NCBI GenBank assembly: GCA_018241725.1
Contig: JAFEDI010000091.1
Span: 1 to 64,000 of the forward strand
Source: Pseudomonadota bacterium
GTDB lineage: Bacteria > Pseudomonadota > Gammaproteobacteria > Burkholderiales > Rhodocyclaceae
Length of the DNA: 64,000 bases
Reading direction: 5' to 3'
Part shown: piece by piece, positions 17,808 to 26,184 of the stretch
Layout of the letters: every line of letters begins with the position of its first letter
How positions within the stretch are numbered: the stretch's first letter is position 1
The notes under the pieces: model-generated
What the model was told of the DNA's origin: nothing
What the model saw: only the letters and a program-made list of their open reading frames with translations
The model's database searches: none
Position numbers and translations under genes: made by a program

Positions 17808-19127
17808 ATGATTCCAGGCGACCTCGCCTCCCGCCTAAGGATGCTCTCGGAGGTGAGTTTTTTCTCCGGCGAGCCAACTGTCGCCCCGACGGCTCGAGTA
17901 CGAGCCGTCACCTCGGTCATGCCCGACTTCACGCCGGGGCAGCGCATCACGGCAAGCCTCCAGGCTGCCGCCCAGGACAACACCTACCACGCCCGCATCG
18001 ACGGACGTGAAGTCATCCTGTCCATCCCCCAATCGGTCAAAGCGGGGGACACTCTCGAACTCATCGTCAACAAGGTCACACCTCAGGCGATCATGGCCAC
18101 CCTGGCCCAGCCGACGGGCGAAACAGCCACATCGAGCCAGGCAGCCCTCAGCCAGACAGGGAAACTGATCAGCGTCCTACTGACCGGCCAGCCGGCGGTC
18201 CCCAGCGCCAGCCTCAACGGTGGCCAGCCCCTGGTGCCGGCCGCACCACAAACGCCGGCAGCCGCAAGCCAGTTGGCTGGCAAACTTGGCATGGCGGTTA
18301 CGGAAAGCGGTCTGTTCTACGAGGCCCATCAGGCGCGCTGGCTATCCGGGCAATTGGACACGGCGACCTTGCGCAAGGAGCCTCAGGGCAGCCTGCCGGC
18401 AACACACCAGGTCCAGGCCCCCACCACCAGCCCCCAAGCCTTCAGTCCCTCCCCGTCGGGCCTGCAGCCTCCAGGGATGGTTCTGCCCTCACCCTGGGAA
18501 GCGCTCTTGAAGGGCACTCAGGACGCAGCCATCAATCAGGAGGGCAGTGAGGAGGCCAGCGCAACTCGACGTGATGGTGCTGTGGAACCACAAGGAAGGC
18601 GAAGCACTGAGGACGCAACGAGCAATCAGGCCAATGCAACTCGGCGTGACGGTACCGTGGAGCCACAAGACAGGCGAAGCACTGAGAACGCAGCCAGCAA
18701 TCAGGCCAGTGCAATCCTTTCCGGTGGCAAAACCGACAATGCCGCACCGATTGCCGAGAAGCTGCTGCCCATCGTGCATCAGCAACTGGACGCCCTTGCC
18801 ACCCATCAGGCCGTCTGGCAGGGGCAGATCTGGCCCGGGCAGACGATGGAATGGGAAATCGAAGACCCGTCCCGCGATGCACGCGACAGCGATGATCAAC
18901 AGCCCGAGCCCTACTGGAACTCCACCCTCCGGTTGACCCTCCCCAGCCTCGGTGGAATCGAGGCCCGCCTGCACTTGACCCCAGCCGGCGTGGCGGTGCG
19001 TCTGCTCGCCGACGACAACGCCACCCGCGAAGCGCTGCAGTCCGGGGAGTCGCGCCTCGCCGACTCGCTCGCAGCCGCAAACGTACCTCTCACCGGGCTG
19101 GTTGCCGAACTCAGAGGCAGGCAATGA
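17808..19127 (+). CDS. fliK: FliK-type hook-length control / flagellar protein
   Basis: The 439-residue protein has a low-complexity, Gln/Ala/Pro-rich middle and a C-terminal FliK-type domain (about residues 330-435) with LRLTLPSLGGIEARLHLTP and a hydrophobic-charged alternation. FliK is secreted as a molecular ruler and switches export specificity by contacting FlhB. Its pairing with the FlhB-like gene that overlaps its stop supports this. It carries two near-perfect 25-residue tandem repeats (residues 252-301), which could alter ruler length. A second canonical fliK may exist elsewhere, since this copy is remote from basal-body genes. Confidence 0.78.
   Translation: MIPGDLASRLRMLSEVSFFSGEPTVAPTARVRAVTSVMPDFTPGQRITASLQAAAQDNTYHARIDGREVILSIPQSVKAGDTLELIVNKVTPQAIMATLAQPTGETATSSQAALSQTGKLISVLLTGQPAVPSASLNGGQPLVPAAPQTPAAASQLAGKLGMAVTESGLFYEAHQARWLSGQLDTATLRKEPQGSLPATHQVQAPTTSPQAFSPSPSGLQPPGMVLPSPWEALLKGTQDAAINQEGSEEASATRRDGAVEPQGRRSTEDATSNQANATRRDGTVEPQDRRSTENAASNQASAILSGGKTDNAAPIAEKLLPIVHQQLDALATHQAVWQGQIWPGQTMEWEIEDPSRDARDSDDQQPEPYWNSTLRLTLPSLGGIEARLHLTPAGVAVRLLADDNATREALQSGESRLADSLAAANVPLTGLVAELRGRQ
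18561..18710 (+). repeat. 75-bp in-frame tandem repeat, two copies, in fliK
   Basis: Units at 18561-18635 and 18636-18710 encode 25 residues each with the pattern ATRRDGxVEPQxRRSTE followed by xAxSNQA. The two differ in five residues and a handful of bases. Repeat gain or loss would keep the frame. Confidence 0.85.
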
Positions 19128-19444
19128 ACCGCCCCGAAGCGCCCTCGGAAGTGCGGGCCGAAGCGGTCGCACTGGCCTACAACGCCAACACATCGGCAGC
19201 ACCCACGGTGGTGGCCAAGGGGCGCGGCCTGATCGCAGCAGAGATCATCGCCCGCGCCAAGGAAGCAGGGGTCTATGTGCATGAATCCCCCGAACTCGTC
19301 GCACTCTTGATGCAGGTGGACCTGGACGCCCGCATTCCGCCCGAACTCTACGTGGCGGTCGCCGAATTGCTGGCCTGGCTATACAGCCTCGAACAGGGCG
19401 CCCAAAAGACTACGGCCCCGAAATCCGGGGCCGTACAAAGCTGA
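19124..19444 (+). CDS. fhlB: FlhB C-terminal-domain homologue (FhlB)
   Basis: The 106-residue protein matches the cytosolic C-terminal domain of the export-gate switch protein FlhB/YscU: AVALAY, APTVVAKG, AGVYVHESPELVALLMQVDL and IPPELYVAVAELLAWLY. It has no membrane segment. The self-cleavage motif NPTH is absent; homology starts just where the cleaved FlhB fragment begins. Such stand-alone FhlB proteins can partly replace that domain. ATG 19124 overlaps the fliK stop by four bases. Confidence 0.88.
   Translation: MNRPEAPSEVRAEAVALAYNANTSAAPTVVAKGRGLIAAEIIARAKEAGVYVHESPELVALLMQVDLDARIPPELYVAVAELLAWLYSLEQGAQKTTAPKSGAVQS
19403..19435 (-). terminator. Terminator of yggX inside the fhlB 3' end
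   Basis: TACGGCCCCG (19411-19420) and CGGGGCCGTA (19426-19435) form a 10-bp stem with a 5-base loop. Reading on the minus strand it is followed by GTCTTTT, so it should stop yggX transcripts. It is encoded within the last codons of fhlB. Confidence 0.7.
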
Positions 19445-19452
19445 AGCGCGAC

Positions 19453-19725
19453 TCAGGACTTGGGCGGCACATAGCCGCCGATCTGATCGGCACCGCCACC
19501 GAAGAAATAGCGTTCCATCTGTTCGGCCAAATACTTTCGCGCACGCGCATCCATCAGGTTCAAACGGTTTTCGTTGATCAGCATGGTCTGATGCTTGACC
19601 CACTGCTGCCAGCCTTCCTTCGAAACGTTCTCGAAGACCTTCTTGCCAAGTTCGCCGGGAATCGGCGGCAGATCCAGACCTTCAGCCTCTCGGCCGAGCT
19701 TCACACAGTTGACCATCCGTGCCAT
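19453..19725 (-). CDS. yggX: Probable Fe(2+)-trafficking / oxidative damage protection protein
   Basis: The 90-residue protein is Ygg[21 protein letters not shown] at the N-terminus with the conserved cysteine, then [16 protein letters not shown] and [12 protein letters not shown]. It helps protect labile Fe-S enzymes from oxidants. Length and sequence are typical. It is convergent with fhlB, 8 bases away, and has its own terminator. An AGGTGAAG site precedes ATG 19725. Confidence 0.96.
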   Translation of the reverse strand: MARMVNCVKLGREAEGLDLPPIPGELGKKVFENVSKEGWQQWVKHQTMLINENRLNLMDARARKYLAEQMERYFFGGGADQIGGYVPPKS

Positions 19726-19789
19726 GTTTCTTCACCTCTCGATTGGGATTCCGGAGCAGCACCGCTGCCGCCCATGGGATAGCAAGATT

Positions 19790-21478
19790 CTAGCCCGCCG
19801 CGCCAGAGCGATCCAGTCGCTCCTCATCACTTTCGGCAAATGCCCATCCATTGCCCCCGCGGGACTTGGCCACGTACATTGCCCGATCAGCCGCACCGAT
19901 CAAGGACTCTCCATGGTTTCCGCAGTCGGAGCTGATTGCAATGCCGACACTGGCCGTCACACCAACGCTTTCGGCTCCACAGTCGAAGCGCAGAGCTGCG
20001 ATGCAGGCACACACCCGGCGCGCCAGCTCGGTCAGTTCCGTCTTCGTACCCGATGGCACCAGGATCGCGAACTCGTCGCCCCCCATCCGGAAGAACATCT
20101 CGTTGCGGCGCACCACCGCGACCACTGCAGTAGCCAAGCCAATCAGCACCCGGTCGCCAGCCTGATGGCCGAAATTATCGTTGACCGGCTTGAAGCCATC
20201 CAGATCGATGGACAGCAAACCGACATCCTCCGCATGACGGCAACCATCGGCCAGCATGCGCTCCAGTTCCTCATGGAAGCGCCGCCGGTTGTAGATATTG
20301 GTCAGCGGATCACGCTCCGCCAGACGCATCAATTGCCCCGCAACCTTGCGCTGCTCGGTGACGTCTTCAAAGACCCAGATGCGACCGATGGGCCGGGTTC
20401 CGTCCGGCCCAGGCACCACACGCGAAAAATCGGTCACGATACGGCCGTCGAGGAAGCGGATCTCGAAGGGCTCGCTCGGCTCCCGGTTGCTCAGCACATC
20501 GGCAAGATGCCGCTGATAGCCCGTCGGGTCCGCAATCCGCTCCATCACGTGTTGCTGCAATACGACATCGCGCACCCCGACAAAAGTCTCACCCGGCGCC
20601 AATCCCCAGATGTCGTGGAGCGCACGATTGCAGTAAACCACCCGCCGATCAGCATCCATGAACAGAATGCCTACGCGCACCACGTCCAGCAGGGCAGACA
20701 GACGGGAGCGTTCTTCATTGCTGCGCCGAAGATAGTGCTCTGAAAGAGCCTGGGCACGGCGTAGCGCGGCAACCGACTCCAGCAGTTTGTACTCGGCTTC
20801 CTTGCGTGCCTGGATGTCGTTCAACGTCGCCCGCACCCCTAACAACCGCCCTTCATCGTTGCGGATCGGCTGCCAGCGGCCGAGCATCCAGACGGTCCTC
20901 CCATCCTTCGTCACCAGTCGCAATTCAAATTCGGTGGATGCCTCCCCTTCCAGGGCTTGGGCAAACTGATCCCGGCAGTAACGCTGATCCCGGTCGTAAA
21001 CGAGCCGGTCGATGAAGCCCCCCGCGAGAACCTCATGGATGCTGTAGCCCGTGGCCTTCTCGATCGCTCCGTTGATCCAGAACAGGGAACCTTCCGCGTT
21101 GAACCAGCCTTCTATGCCACGATCGGCACTCGCCGCTTCCAGGAAATAGCGTGTTCCACCATCGAGCGGTGCCGGTAGCGCGCCCCCGGTGCCGGCACAG
21201 GACCAGGCATTGACGTCACCTTGTTCCACTGGCAATACGGTTTTCTCTGGCCGAGTCGGACGCTGACGCCGCAAGAACAGATACGCTCCCGCTACACCGG
21301 CCATCGTCGCCAGCCCTGCGGTCAAGGTCACCACCGGCGACTCCATGCCCGGCGGCAGCGCCGCATACACAGGCAGTGCTGCCATGCCCAGCATGAGTGC
21401 CAGCCAATGCGGGGCAGGCCGCAGACCCTGCAAAGGACGAATTCGAAGCTCGATTCGCGGCATCGACCGCATTGTCAC
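19790..21478 (-). CDS. PAS-PAS-GGDEF diguanylate cyclase
   Basis: The 562-residue protein has two N-terminal hydrophobic segments (about residues 22-42 and 50-68), PAS domains at about 110-225 and 245-360 (the first ends with a PAC motif RATLNDIQARK) and a GGDEF domain at about 385-545. The active-site GGDEF and the SIDLDGFKPVND segment are intact, so it should make cyclic di-GMP. I see no EAL domain and no RxxD inhibitory site just before GGDEF. It begins with GTG 21478, which overlaps the argA stop; ATG 21472 is an alternative. Confidence 0.92.
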   Translation of the reverse strand: MTMRSMPRIELRIRPLQGLRPAPHWLALMLGMAALPVYAALPPGMESPVVTLTAGLATMAGVAGAYLFLRRQRPTRPEKTVLPVEQGDVNAWSCAGTGGALPAPLDGGTRYFLEAASADRGIEGWFNAEGSLFWINGAIEKATGYSIHEVLAGGFIDRLVYDRDQRYCRDQFAQALEGEASTEFELRLVTKDGRTVWMLGRWQPIRNDEGRLLGVRATLNDIQARKEAEYKLLESVAALRRAQALSEHYLRRSNEERSRLSALLDVVRVGILFMDADRRVVYCNRALHDIWGLAPGETFVGVRDVVLQQHVMERIADPTGYQRHLADVLSNREPSEPFEIRFLDGRIVTDFSRVVPGPDGTRPIGRIWVFEDVTEQRKVAGQLMRLAERDPLTNIYNRRRFHEELERMLADGCRHAEDVGLLSIDLDGFKPVNDNFGHQAGDRVLIGLATAVVAVVRRNEMFFRMGGDEFAILVPSGTKTELTELARRVCACIAALRFDCGAESVGVTASVGIAISSDCGNHGESLIGAADRAMYVAKSRGGNGWAFAESDEERLDRSGAAG

Positions 21479-22830
21479 AGGGCCTTCATGAAAACCTTGG
21501 AGCGGCGGCTGACGTCGTACATTTCAAGTTTCGGTCGCGGCAACTCGGCCGGAGGCGCCTCGTGGAAGCCCCGCTCACGGAACCAGTCCGCAGTCCGCGT
21601 CGTCAGCACGAACAAGCGCTCAACGCCAAGCGCGCGCGAGCGCATCTCGATCCGGCGCAACAGCATTTCACCCAGCCCCGCGCGCCGATGCTCCGGCACC
21701 ACGGCAACACAAGCCATCTCGGCCGCGCGTTCGTCCGTGAAGGGATACAACGCTGCACACCCCACCAGCACACCGTCGTACTCGACAACCGTGAAGCGTT
21801 CGATCTCCTGCTCCAGCCTCTCGCGGCTGCGCCGCACCAGCGTACCGTCGGCTTCCATCGGCGCGATCACGCTGCCCAGCGCCCCCACGTCCTCGATGGT
21901 CGCCTCGCGCAGACGGAACAGGGGGTCGCGGGTCAGCACGGTGCCCACGCCCTGGGGCGTGAAGAACTCCAGCAACAGGCCGCCGTCCTTGTCCCGGTCG
22001 ATCAGGTGCGCCCGCCCAACCCCCTGGCGCACCGCACGGATCGCGCAAGGCAGGTACAGGTCGAGATCCTCGGTCAGCCCTTCACCGGCGTTCAGCATGG
22101 CCTCCGCATCATCGGCAGTGATGGCCTCAATGAGCCCGCCCTTCACATCGAGCAGACCGGGCGCATCGCACAGGTAAATCAGCTTTTCGGCCTTAAGGGC
22201 GATCGCCACGGCTTCGGCTACCGCTTCCATGCTCATGTTGAAGATCTCGCCGGCTGGCGACACCCCGAGGGACGACATCAACACCACGTTCTGCTGATCG
22301 AGGTCGGCGGCAATCTCCTCGGCGATCACCTTGCGTACCGCACCAGTGAAGCCGTAATCCACGCCATCGACGACGCCGACCGGCTTGGCGGTGACAAAAT
22401 TGCCGCCGGTCACACGCATGTAGCTGCCGGCCATCGGGGTGTTCGGCAAACCTTGAGAGAGCTGCGCCTCGACCTCCAGACGCGTCACCGCCACAGCCGC
22501 CTTGACGCACTCCAGAGCCTCCGCGTCGGTGACGCGCAAGCCCTTGTGATAACGGGGGGTCAGACCACGCCGGAGCAACTCGGCCTCAATCTGCGGACGC
22601 GCGCCATGCACGAGCACCAGCCGGATCCCCAGCGCCGCCAGCAGATTGCAGTCGTATGCCAGCTTCTCGACCAGGTGGGCTCCCGCCACCTCGCCACCGA
22701 AGCCCAGCACGAAAGTCTTGCCGCGGAAGGCATGGATGTAGGGTGCCGCCGCGCGCACCCAAGCGACGAAACGCTGGGAGAGCTGCTCGGCACGCTCTGC
22801 GGAAACAGTATCAGGGGAATTCACGGACAC
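21475..22830 (-). CDS. argA: N-acetylglutamate synthase (amino-acid N-acetyltransferase)
   Basis: The 451-residue protein is classical ArgA, with an N-terminal amino-acid-kinase-like domain (FVLGFGGEVAGAHLVEKL, LVLVHGARPQIEAEL) and a C-terminal GNAT domain (about residues 300-440, VVPEHRRAGLGEMLL). It acetylates glutamate with acetyl-CoA, the first step of arginine synthesis, and is normally inhibited by arginine. GTG is the start at 22830. The downstream cyclase overlaps it by four bases, an unusual partner, probably only read-through. Confidence 0.95.
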   Translation of the reverse strand: MSVNSPDTVSAERAEQLSQRFVAWVRAAAPYIHAFRGKTFVLGFGGEVAGAHLVEKLAYDCNLLAALGIRLVLVHGARPQIEAELLRRGLTPRYHKGLRVTDAEALECVKAAVAVTRLEVEAQLSQGLPNTPMAGSYMRVTGGNFVTAKPVGVVDGVDYGFTGAVRKVIAEEIAADLDQQNVVLMSSLGVSPAGEIFNMSMEAVAEAVAIALKAEKLIYLCDAPGLLDVKGGLIEAITADDAEAMLNAGEGLTEDLDLYLPCAIRAVRQGVGRAHLIDRDKDGGLLLEFFTPQGVGTVLTRDPLFRLREATIEDVGALGSVIAPMEADGTLVRRSRERLEQEIERFTVVEYDGVLVGCAALYPFTDERAAEMACVAVVPEHRRAGLGEMLLRRIEMRSRALGVERLFVLTTRTADWFRERGFHEAPPAELPRPKLEMYDVSRRSKVFMKAL

Positions 22831-22878
22831 TCCAGCCCATCGGGGTTGAGCAACGCAACATTTTATTTTGCACTTCTT

Positions 22879-24366
22879 TCATTTCTGCAATGCAACCTCC
22901 AGCTTGTCCACCAGGGCCTGCAGCACTTTTACCCTAGCGTAATATTTATTGTCCGCTTCGACCAGAGTCCAGCCTGCATTTTCCGTACTCGTGCGATCGA
23001 TCATGTCGCATACGGCGGGTTCGTAGAGCGGCCATTTTTCCCGGTTCCGCCAGTCCTCCTCCGTCAGCTTGTAACGCTTGAAGGCCTGCTCCTCACGGGC
23101 CTTGAAGCGCCGCAGTTGTTCCTCGTCACTGACCGACAACCAGAATTTCACGACGATGGCCCCCGCAGACACGAGCTGGTCCTCGAAATCGTTGATCTCC
23201 GCATAGGCGCGCATCCAGTCTGCCTCCGAGCAGAAACCCTCGACGCGCTCCACGAGCACCCGGCCGTACCAGGAACGATCAAAGATCGCGACCCGGCCCT
23301 GCCGCGGCAGATGGCGCCAGAAGCGCCACAGGTAAGGCTGGGCACGCTCCTCCTCGCTCGGGGCGGCAATCGGCGTGATGTGGTACTGGCGCGTATCAAG
23401 GGCCTGGGTGACCCGGCGGATCGCCCCGCCCTTGCCCGCCGCATCCATGCCTTCGAACACCAGCACCAGGCTTCGGTTCGCGAAGGCCTCGCTGCGCACG
23501 GCGAGGGCCAGCCGCCCCTGCAGCCTTTCCAGCTGCTTGTCGTAGTCCTTCTTGTCCAGCGGCTGGTTGAGCACCAGCGCATTCAGCAGGTTCCGTTCAT
23601 CCACCGGCGCGGCCAGCGGCGCCGCCGTCTGGCGGGCCCGATAGCCCCGCTTGGCGTGCTCACAGCGACGGCGCAGGCCGTCCACCAGCGTCCGCCCGAC
23701 CTGTACCGCGCGGTACTGCGGATCCGAGCCGTCCACGATCACCCAAGGCGCGATGCCGGTGCTGGTCTGGCGCAGCACGTGCTCCGCCACCTCCTTGTAG
23801 CGGTCGTATTCCTCGTAGACCTGCCAGTCGCTGTCCCGTACCCGCCAGCGGGTTTCCGGATTCGCCTCCAACGCCTTCAACCGCTTCTTCTGGGCCTGTT
23901 TGGACAGATGGAACCAGAACTTGACCAACAGCACGCCCTCGGCGGTCAACATCGCCTCGAAGCGGTTGAACTCGGCCAGTTGCTGGTCGAGGCGCGCCTT
24001 CTTGATACGCCCGAATGCACGGTCGCCGATGGCCTCGGAATACCAGTTGCCGAACAGCACGCCGATCTTGCCGCGCGGCGGTAACGCACGCCAGAAGCGC
24101 CACAGGAAGGGGCGCTCGCGCTCCTCGTCGGTGGGCTTGTCGAAGGCATGCACCTCGATGTGGCGCGGGTCCATCCACTCGTTGAGGAGATTGACGGTTT
24201 CGCCACGCCCGGCGCCATCAATGCCGTTGATCAGGATCACTGCGGCAAAGCCCTTGCTCTCCAGCAACTCGAACTGCACGTCCAGCAGATCGGTGCGCAG
24301 TTGCGGCTCGATCGCGTCGTAGTCGGCCTTCGACAGCTTGTGGCCCAGCTCGGCAGATTCAAACAT
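22879..24366 (-). CDS. pap: Two-domain PPK2 (polyphosphate:AMP phosphotransferase)
   Basis: The 495-residue protein has two PPK2 domains in tandem. Walker A-like loops are GIDGAGRGET (about residue 49) in the first and GMDAAGKGGA (about residue 305) in the second, each followed by LWRFWR lid segments and DRSWYGRVLVERVE in the second. The first domain has GNWYSEAI at the corresponding place, lacking the Asp-Arg pair, which fits the known pattern where only the C-terminal domain is active. Class II enzymes make ADP from AMP with polyphosphate. It overlaps rsmE by eight bases. Confidence 0.92.
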   Translation of the reverse strand: MFESAELGHKLSKADYDAIEPQLRTDLLDVQFELLESKGFAAVILINGIDGAGRGETVNLLNEWMDPRHIEVHAFDKPTDEERERPFLWRFWRALPPRGKIGVLFGNWYSEAIGDRAFGRIKKARLDQQLAEFNRFEAMLTAEGVLLVKFWFHLSKQAQKKRLKALEANPETRWRVRDSDWQVYEEYDRYKEVAEHVLRQTSTGIAPWVIVDGSDPQYRAVQVGRTLVDGLRRRCEHAKRGYRARQTAAPLAAPVDERNLLNALVLNQPLDKKDYDKQLERLQGRLALAVRSEAFANRSLVLVFEGMDAAGKGGAIRRVTQALDTRQYHITPIAAPSEEERAQPYLWRFWRHLPRQGRVAIFDRSWYGRVLVERVEGFCSEADWMRAYAEINDFEDQLVSAGAIVVKFWLSVSDEEQLRRFKAREEQAFKRYKLTEEDWRNREKWPLYEPAVCDMIDRTSTENAGWTLVEADNKYYARVKVLQALVDKLEVALQK

Positions 24367-25102
24367 TGTCCTCTTCCGGGAAATCGCCCCACAGGGTCTG
24401 CAAGGCAGCCAACGCCGCCAGTCCAGCGGTCTCGGTACGGAAGACTCGCGGCCCCAGCGCCAGCGGCTCGCAACCGGCTCGTTCGGCCTGCGCCAGCTCG
24501 GTTGGCGACCAGCCCCCCTCCGGGCCGATCAGCACATGCAGCGGCCCGGAGGGACGGGACTTGCGAGCCAGCGCCCCGGCGGCACCCGGCGCCAGGATCA
24601 GCCGGCCCCCTTCCACCTGCTGCGCCAGATATTTGTTGAGGGGCAGAATCTCGGCGATCTGCGGCACCCGGTTACGCCCCGACTGCTCGCAGGCCGAGAC
24701 AGCCACCTGCTGCCAGTGCGCCACCCGCTTGGCGGCCCGGTCGCCGGACAGTTTCAACACCGAACGCTCGGCCGCCACCGGCTGCACCGCCACCGCCCCC
24801 AGTTCCACCGCCTTCTGCACGATCCAGTCCATCTTGTCGCCACTCGCCAGCGCCTGCACCAGCGTGATCGCCAGCGACGATTCCCGCTCCACATCCAGGC
24901 GTGGACCGAGGCGGGCCACGGCCTGCTTGCCAAGGGCTCGCAGTGTTGCAGCACATTCGCCGCCGCGGCCGTCGAAGAGCACGATTTCATCACCGACACC
25001 CAGCCGCAACACGCGCTCGGCGTGATGGGCAACGTCGGCAGGTAAAGACATGTCGCTGTCGGGAGCGAGCCCGTCGGGGCAGAAGAAGCGCGGATTCATC
25101 AT
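24359..25102 (-). CDS. rsmE: 16S rRNA (uracil1498-N3)-methyltransferase
   Basis: The 247-residue SPOUT methyltransferase shows the knotted C-terminal motifs LHVLIGPEGGWSPTEL and LGPRVFRTETAGLAAL. These bind SAM, and the N-terminal PUA-like domain (about residues 1-75) binds RNA. It methylates U1498 in 16S rRNA. Length is normal. Two consecutive ATGs start it at 25102 and 25099. It is divergent from the IMPase-like gene. Confidence 0.95.
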   Translation of the reverse strand: MMNPRFFCPDGLAPDSDMSLPADVAHHAERVLRLGVGDEIVLFDGRGGECAATLRALGKQAVARLGPRLDVERESSLAITLVQALASGDKMDWIVQKAVELGAVAVQPVAAERSVLKLSGDRAAKRVAHWQQVAVSACEQSGRNRVPQIAEILPLNKYLAQQVEGGRLILAPGAAGALARKSRPSGPLHVLIGPEGGWSPTELAQAERAGCEPLALGPRVFRTETAGLAALAALQTLWGDFPEEDNV

Positions 25103-25232
25103 GCTATTATCCGCAAAACCGCGTGTTTAAACGGGATTGAAACAAAATGCCGATCCGTCTCCCCACGCTTCCGATCATTGCACCGCCCGCCTTCCCGGGC
25201 AGTGCCACCCTCACCATCCGACGGGCCGCCCG

Positions 25233-26042
25233 ATGACCACCAGTGCCCAACGCCTCGAACTCGCCCGCTCCCTGGCCGCCCTGGTCCGCCAGATGGCCGG
25301 CGAGACGATCCTGCCCCGCTACCTGCGTGCCGTGCGTGAACACAAGGCCGACGGCAGCGTGCTCACGGAAGCCGACCTGGCCTCCCAAGCCGCCCTCGTC
25401 GAGCGTCTGCCGCAGCTCATCCCGGCCCCAGTGCTCGGCGAGGAGATGACCGCCGAGGAGCAGGGCCGCGTGTGGCAGGCCGGCGTGGACGGCCTGTGGG
25501 TCATCGACCCGATCGACGGCACCACCAATTTCGCCAACGGTATCCCCTTCTTCGGCGTGGCAGTGGCCTATCTGGTCAATCACAAGACCCAGCTCGGCGT
25601 GGTGTATAACCCGGTCACCGACGAAGCCTTCTACGCGGGCCGTGGTGCCGGCGCGTGGCTCAACGACGTGTCGCTGCCGCTGCGCAGCCCGACCACCCGC
25701 CTCAAGGATGCGGTAGCTGGCGTGGACTTCAAGCGCATCAGCCACCACCTCGGCGACGAGCTGGCCGTCCGCCCACCGTACTACTCCCAGCGCAACTTCG
25801 GCTCCAGCGCCCTCGAATGGTGCTACGTGGCCGCCGGCCGCCTGGACGTCTATCTCCACGGCGGCCAGATGCTGTGGGACTACGCTGCCGGCCGGCTGAT
25901 CCTCGAAGAGGCCGGCGGCTGCTACAGCACCCTCGGCGGCACGCCGCTGACCGCGGGCCCGGCCATCAAGCGCTCGGTGATCGCCGCCGCCAGCCCGGCC
26001 CTGTTCGACCAGTGGCGGGTCTGGCTCAACACCCATTCCTGA
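25233..26042 (+). CDS. Inositol monophosphatase family protein
   Basis: The 269-residue protein carries the family's metal sites: LGEEMTAEE, WVIDPIDGTTNF and WDYAAGRLI. It is a Mg-dependent phosphatase; in bacteria the substrate may be inositol phosphate, histidinol phosphate or PAP, and this one resembles the group often labelled inositol monophosphatase without proof. I took ATG 25233 because the longer frame from TTG 25137 adds an unconserved tail, although no strong Shine-Dalgarno is visible. A strong terminator follows. Confidence 0.85.
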   Translation: MTTSAQRLELARSLAALVRQMAGETILPRYLRAVREHKADGSVLTEADLASQAALVERLPQLIPAPVLGEEMTAEEQGRVWQAGVDGLWVIDPIDGTTNFANGIPFFGVAVAYLVNHKTQLGVVYNPVTDEAFYAGRGAGAWLNDVSLPLRSPTTRLKDAVAGVDFKRISHHLGDELAVRPPYYSQRNFGSSALEWCYVAAGRLDVYLHGGQMLWDYAAGRLILEEAGGCYSTLGGTPLTAGPAIKRSVIAAASPALFDQWRVWLNTHS

Positions 26043-26048
26043 GCCGCA

Positions 26049-26079
26049 CCGGGGCCGCCCGCAAGGCGGCCCGGTTTTT
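26049..26079 (+). terminator. Rho-independent terminator after IMPase gene
   Basis: GGGCCGCC (26052-26059), loop CGCAA, GGCGGCCC (26065-26072), then GGTTTTT. The outer CC/GG pairs lengthen the stem to ten or more bases. It starts seven bases after the stop. Confidence 0.93.
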
Positions 26080-26123
26080 GCTGCAACACCGCTGGATTAG
26101 GCTTCACTCCGGAAACTGAGCGC

Positions 26124-26161
26124 TTTTGGCACAGGCCATGCCCCCGTGCCCTGTGCCAAAA
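26124..26161. promoter_or_regulatory. 12-bp perfect inverted repeat in the prk leader
   Basis: TTTTGGCACAGG (26124-26135) and CCTGTGCCAAAA (26150-26161) are perfect inverted copies with a 14-base spacer, ending 23 bases before the prk start. The left arm and spacer also contain TGGCAC-N5-ATGC (26127-26141), one mismatch from the sigma-54 consensus. It could be an operator, a leader hairpin or a promoter. No U-run follows, so it is not a normal terminator. Confidence 0.6.
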
Positions 26162-26184
26162 CCATTCACTTTCGAGAGCAACCC

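Noticed and set aside
21397..24084. Long 895-codon plus-strand open frame
   Set aside because: It is antisense to argA and the PPK2 gene, which have clear family motifs; the translation is His/Arg/Gln-rich as is usual for shadows in GC-rich DNA.
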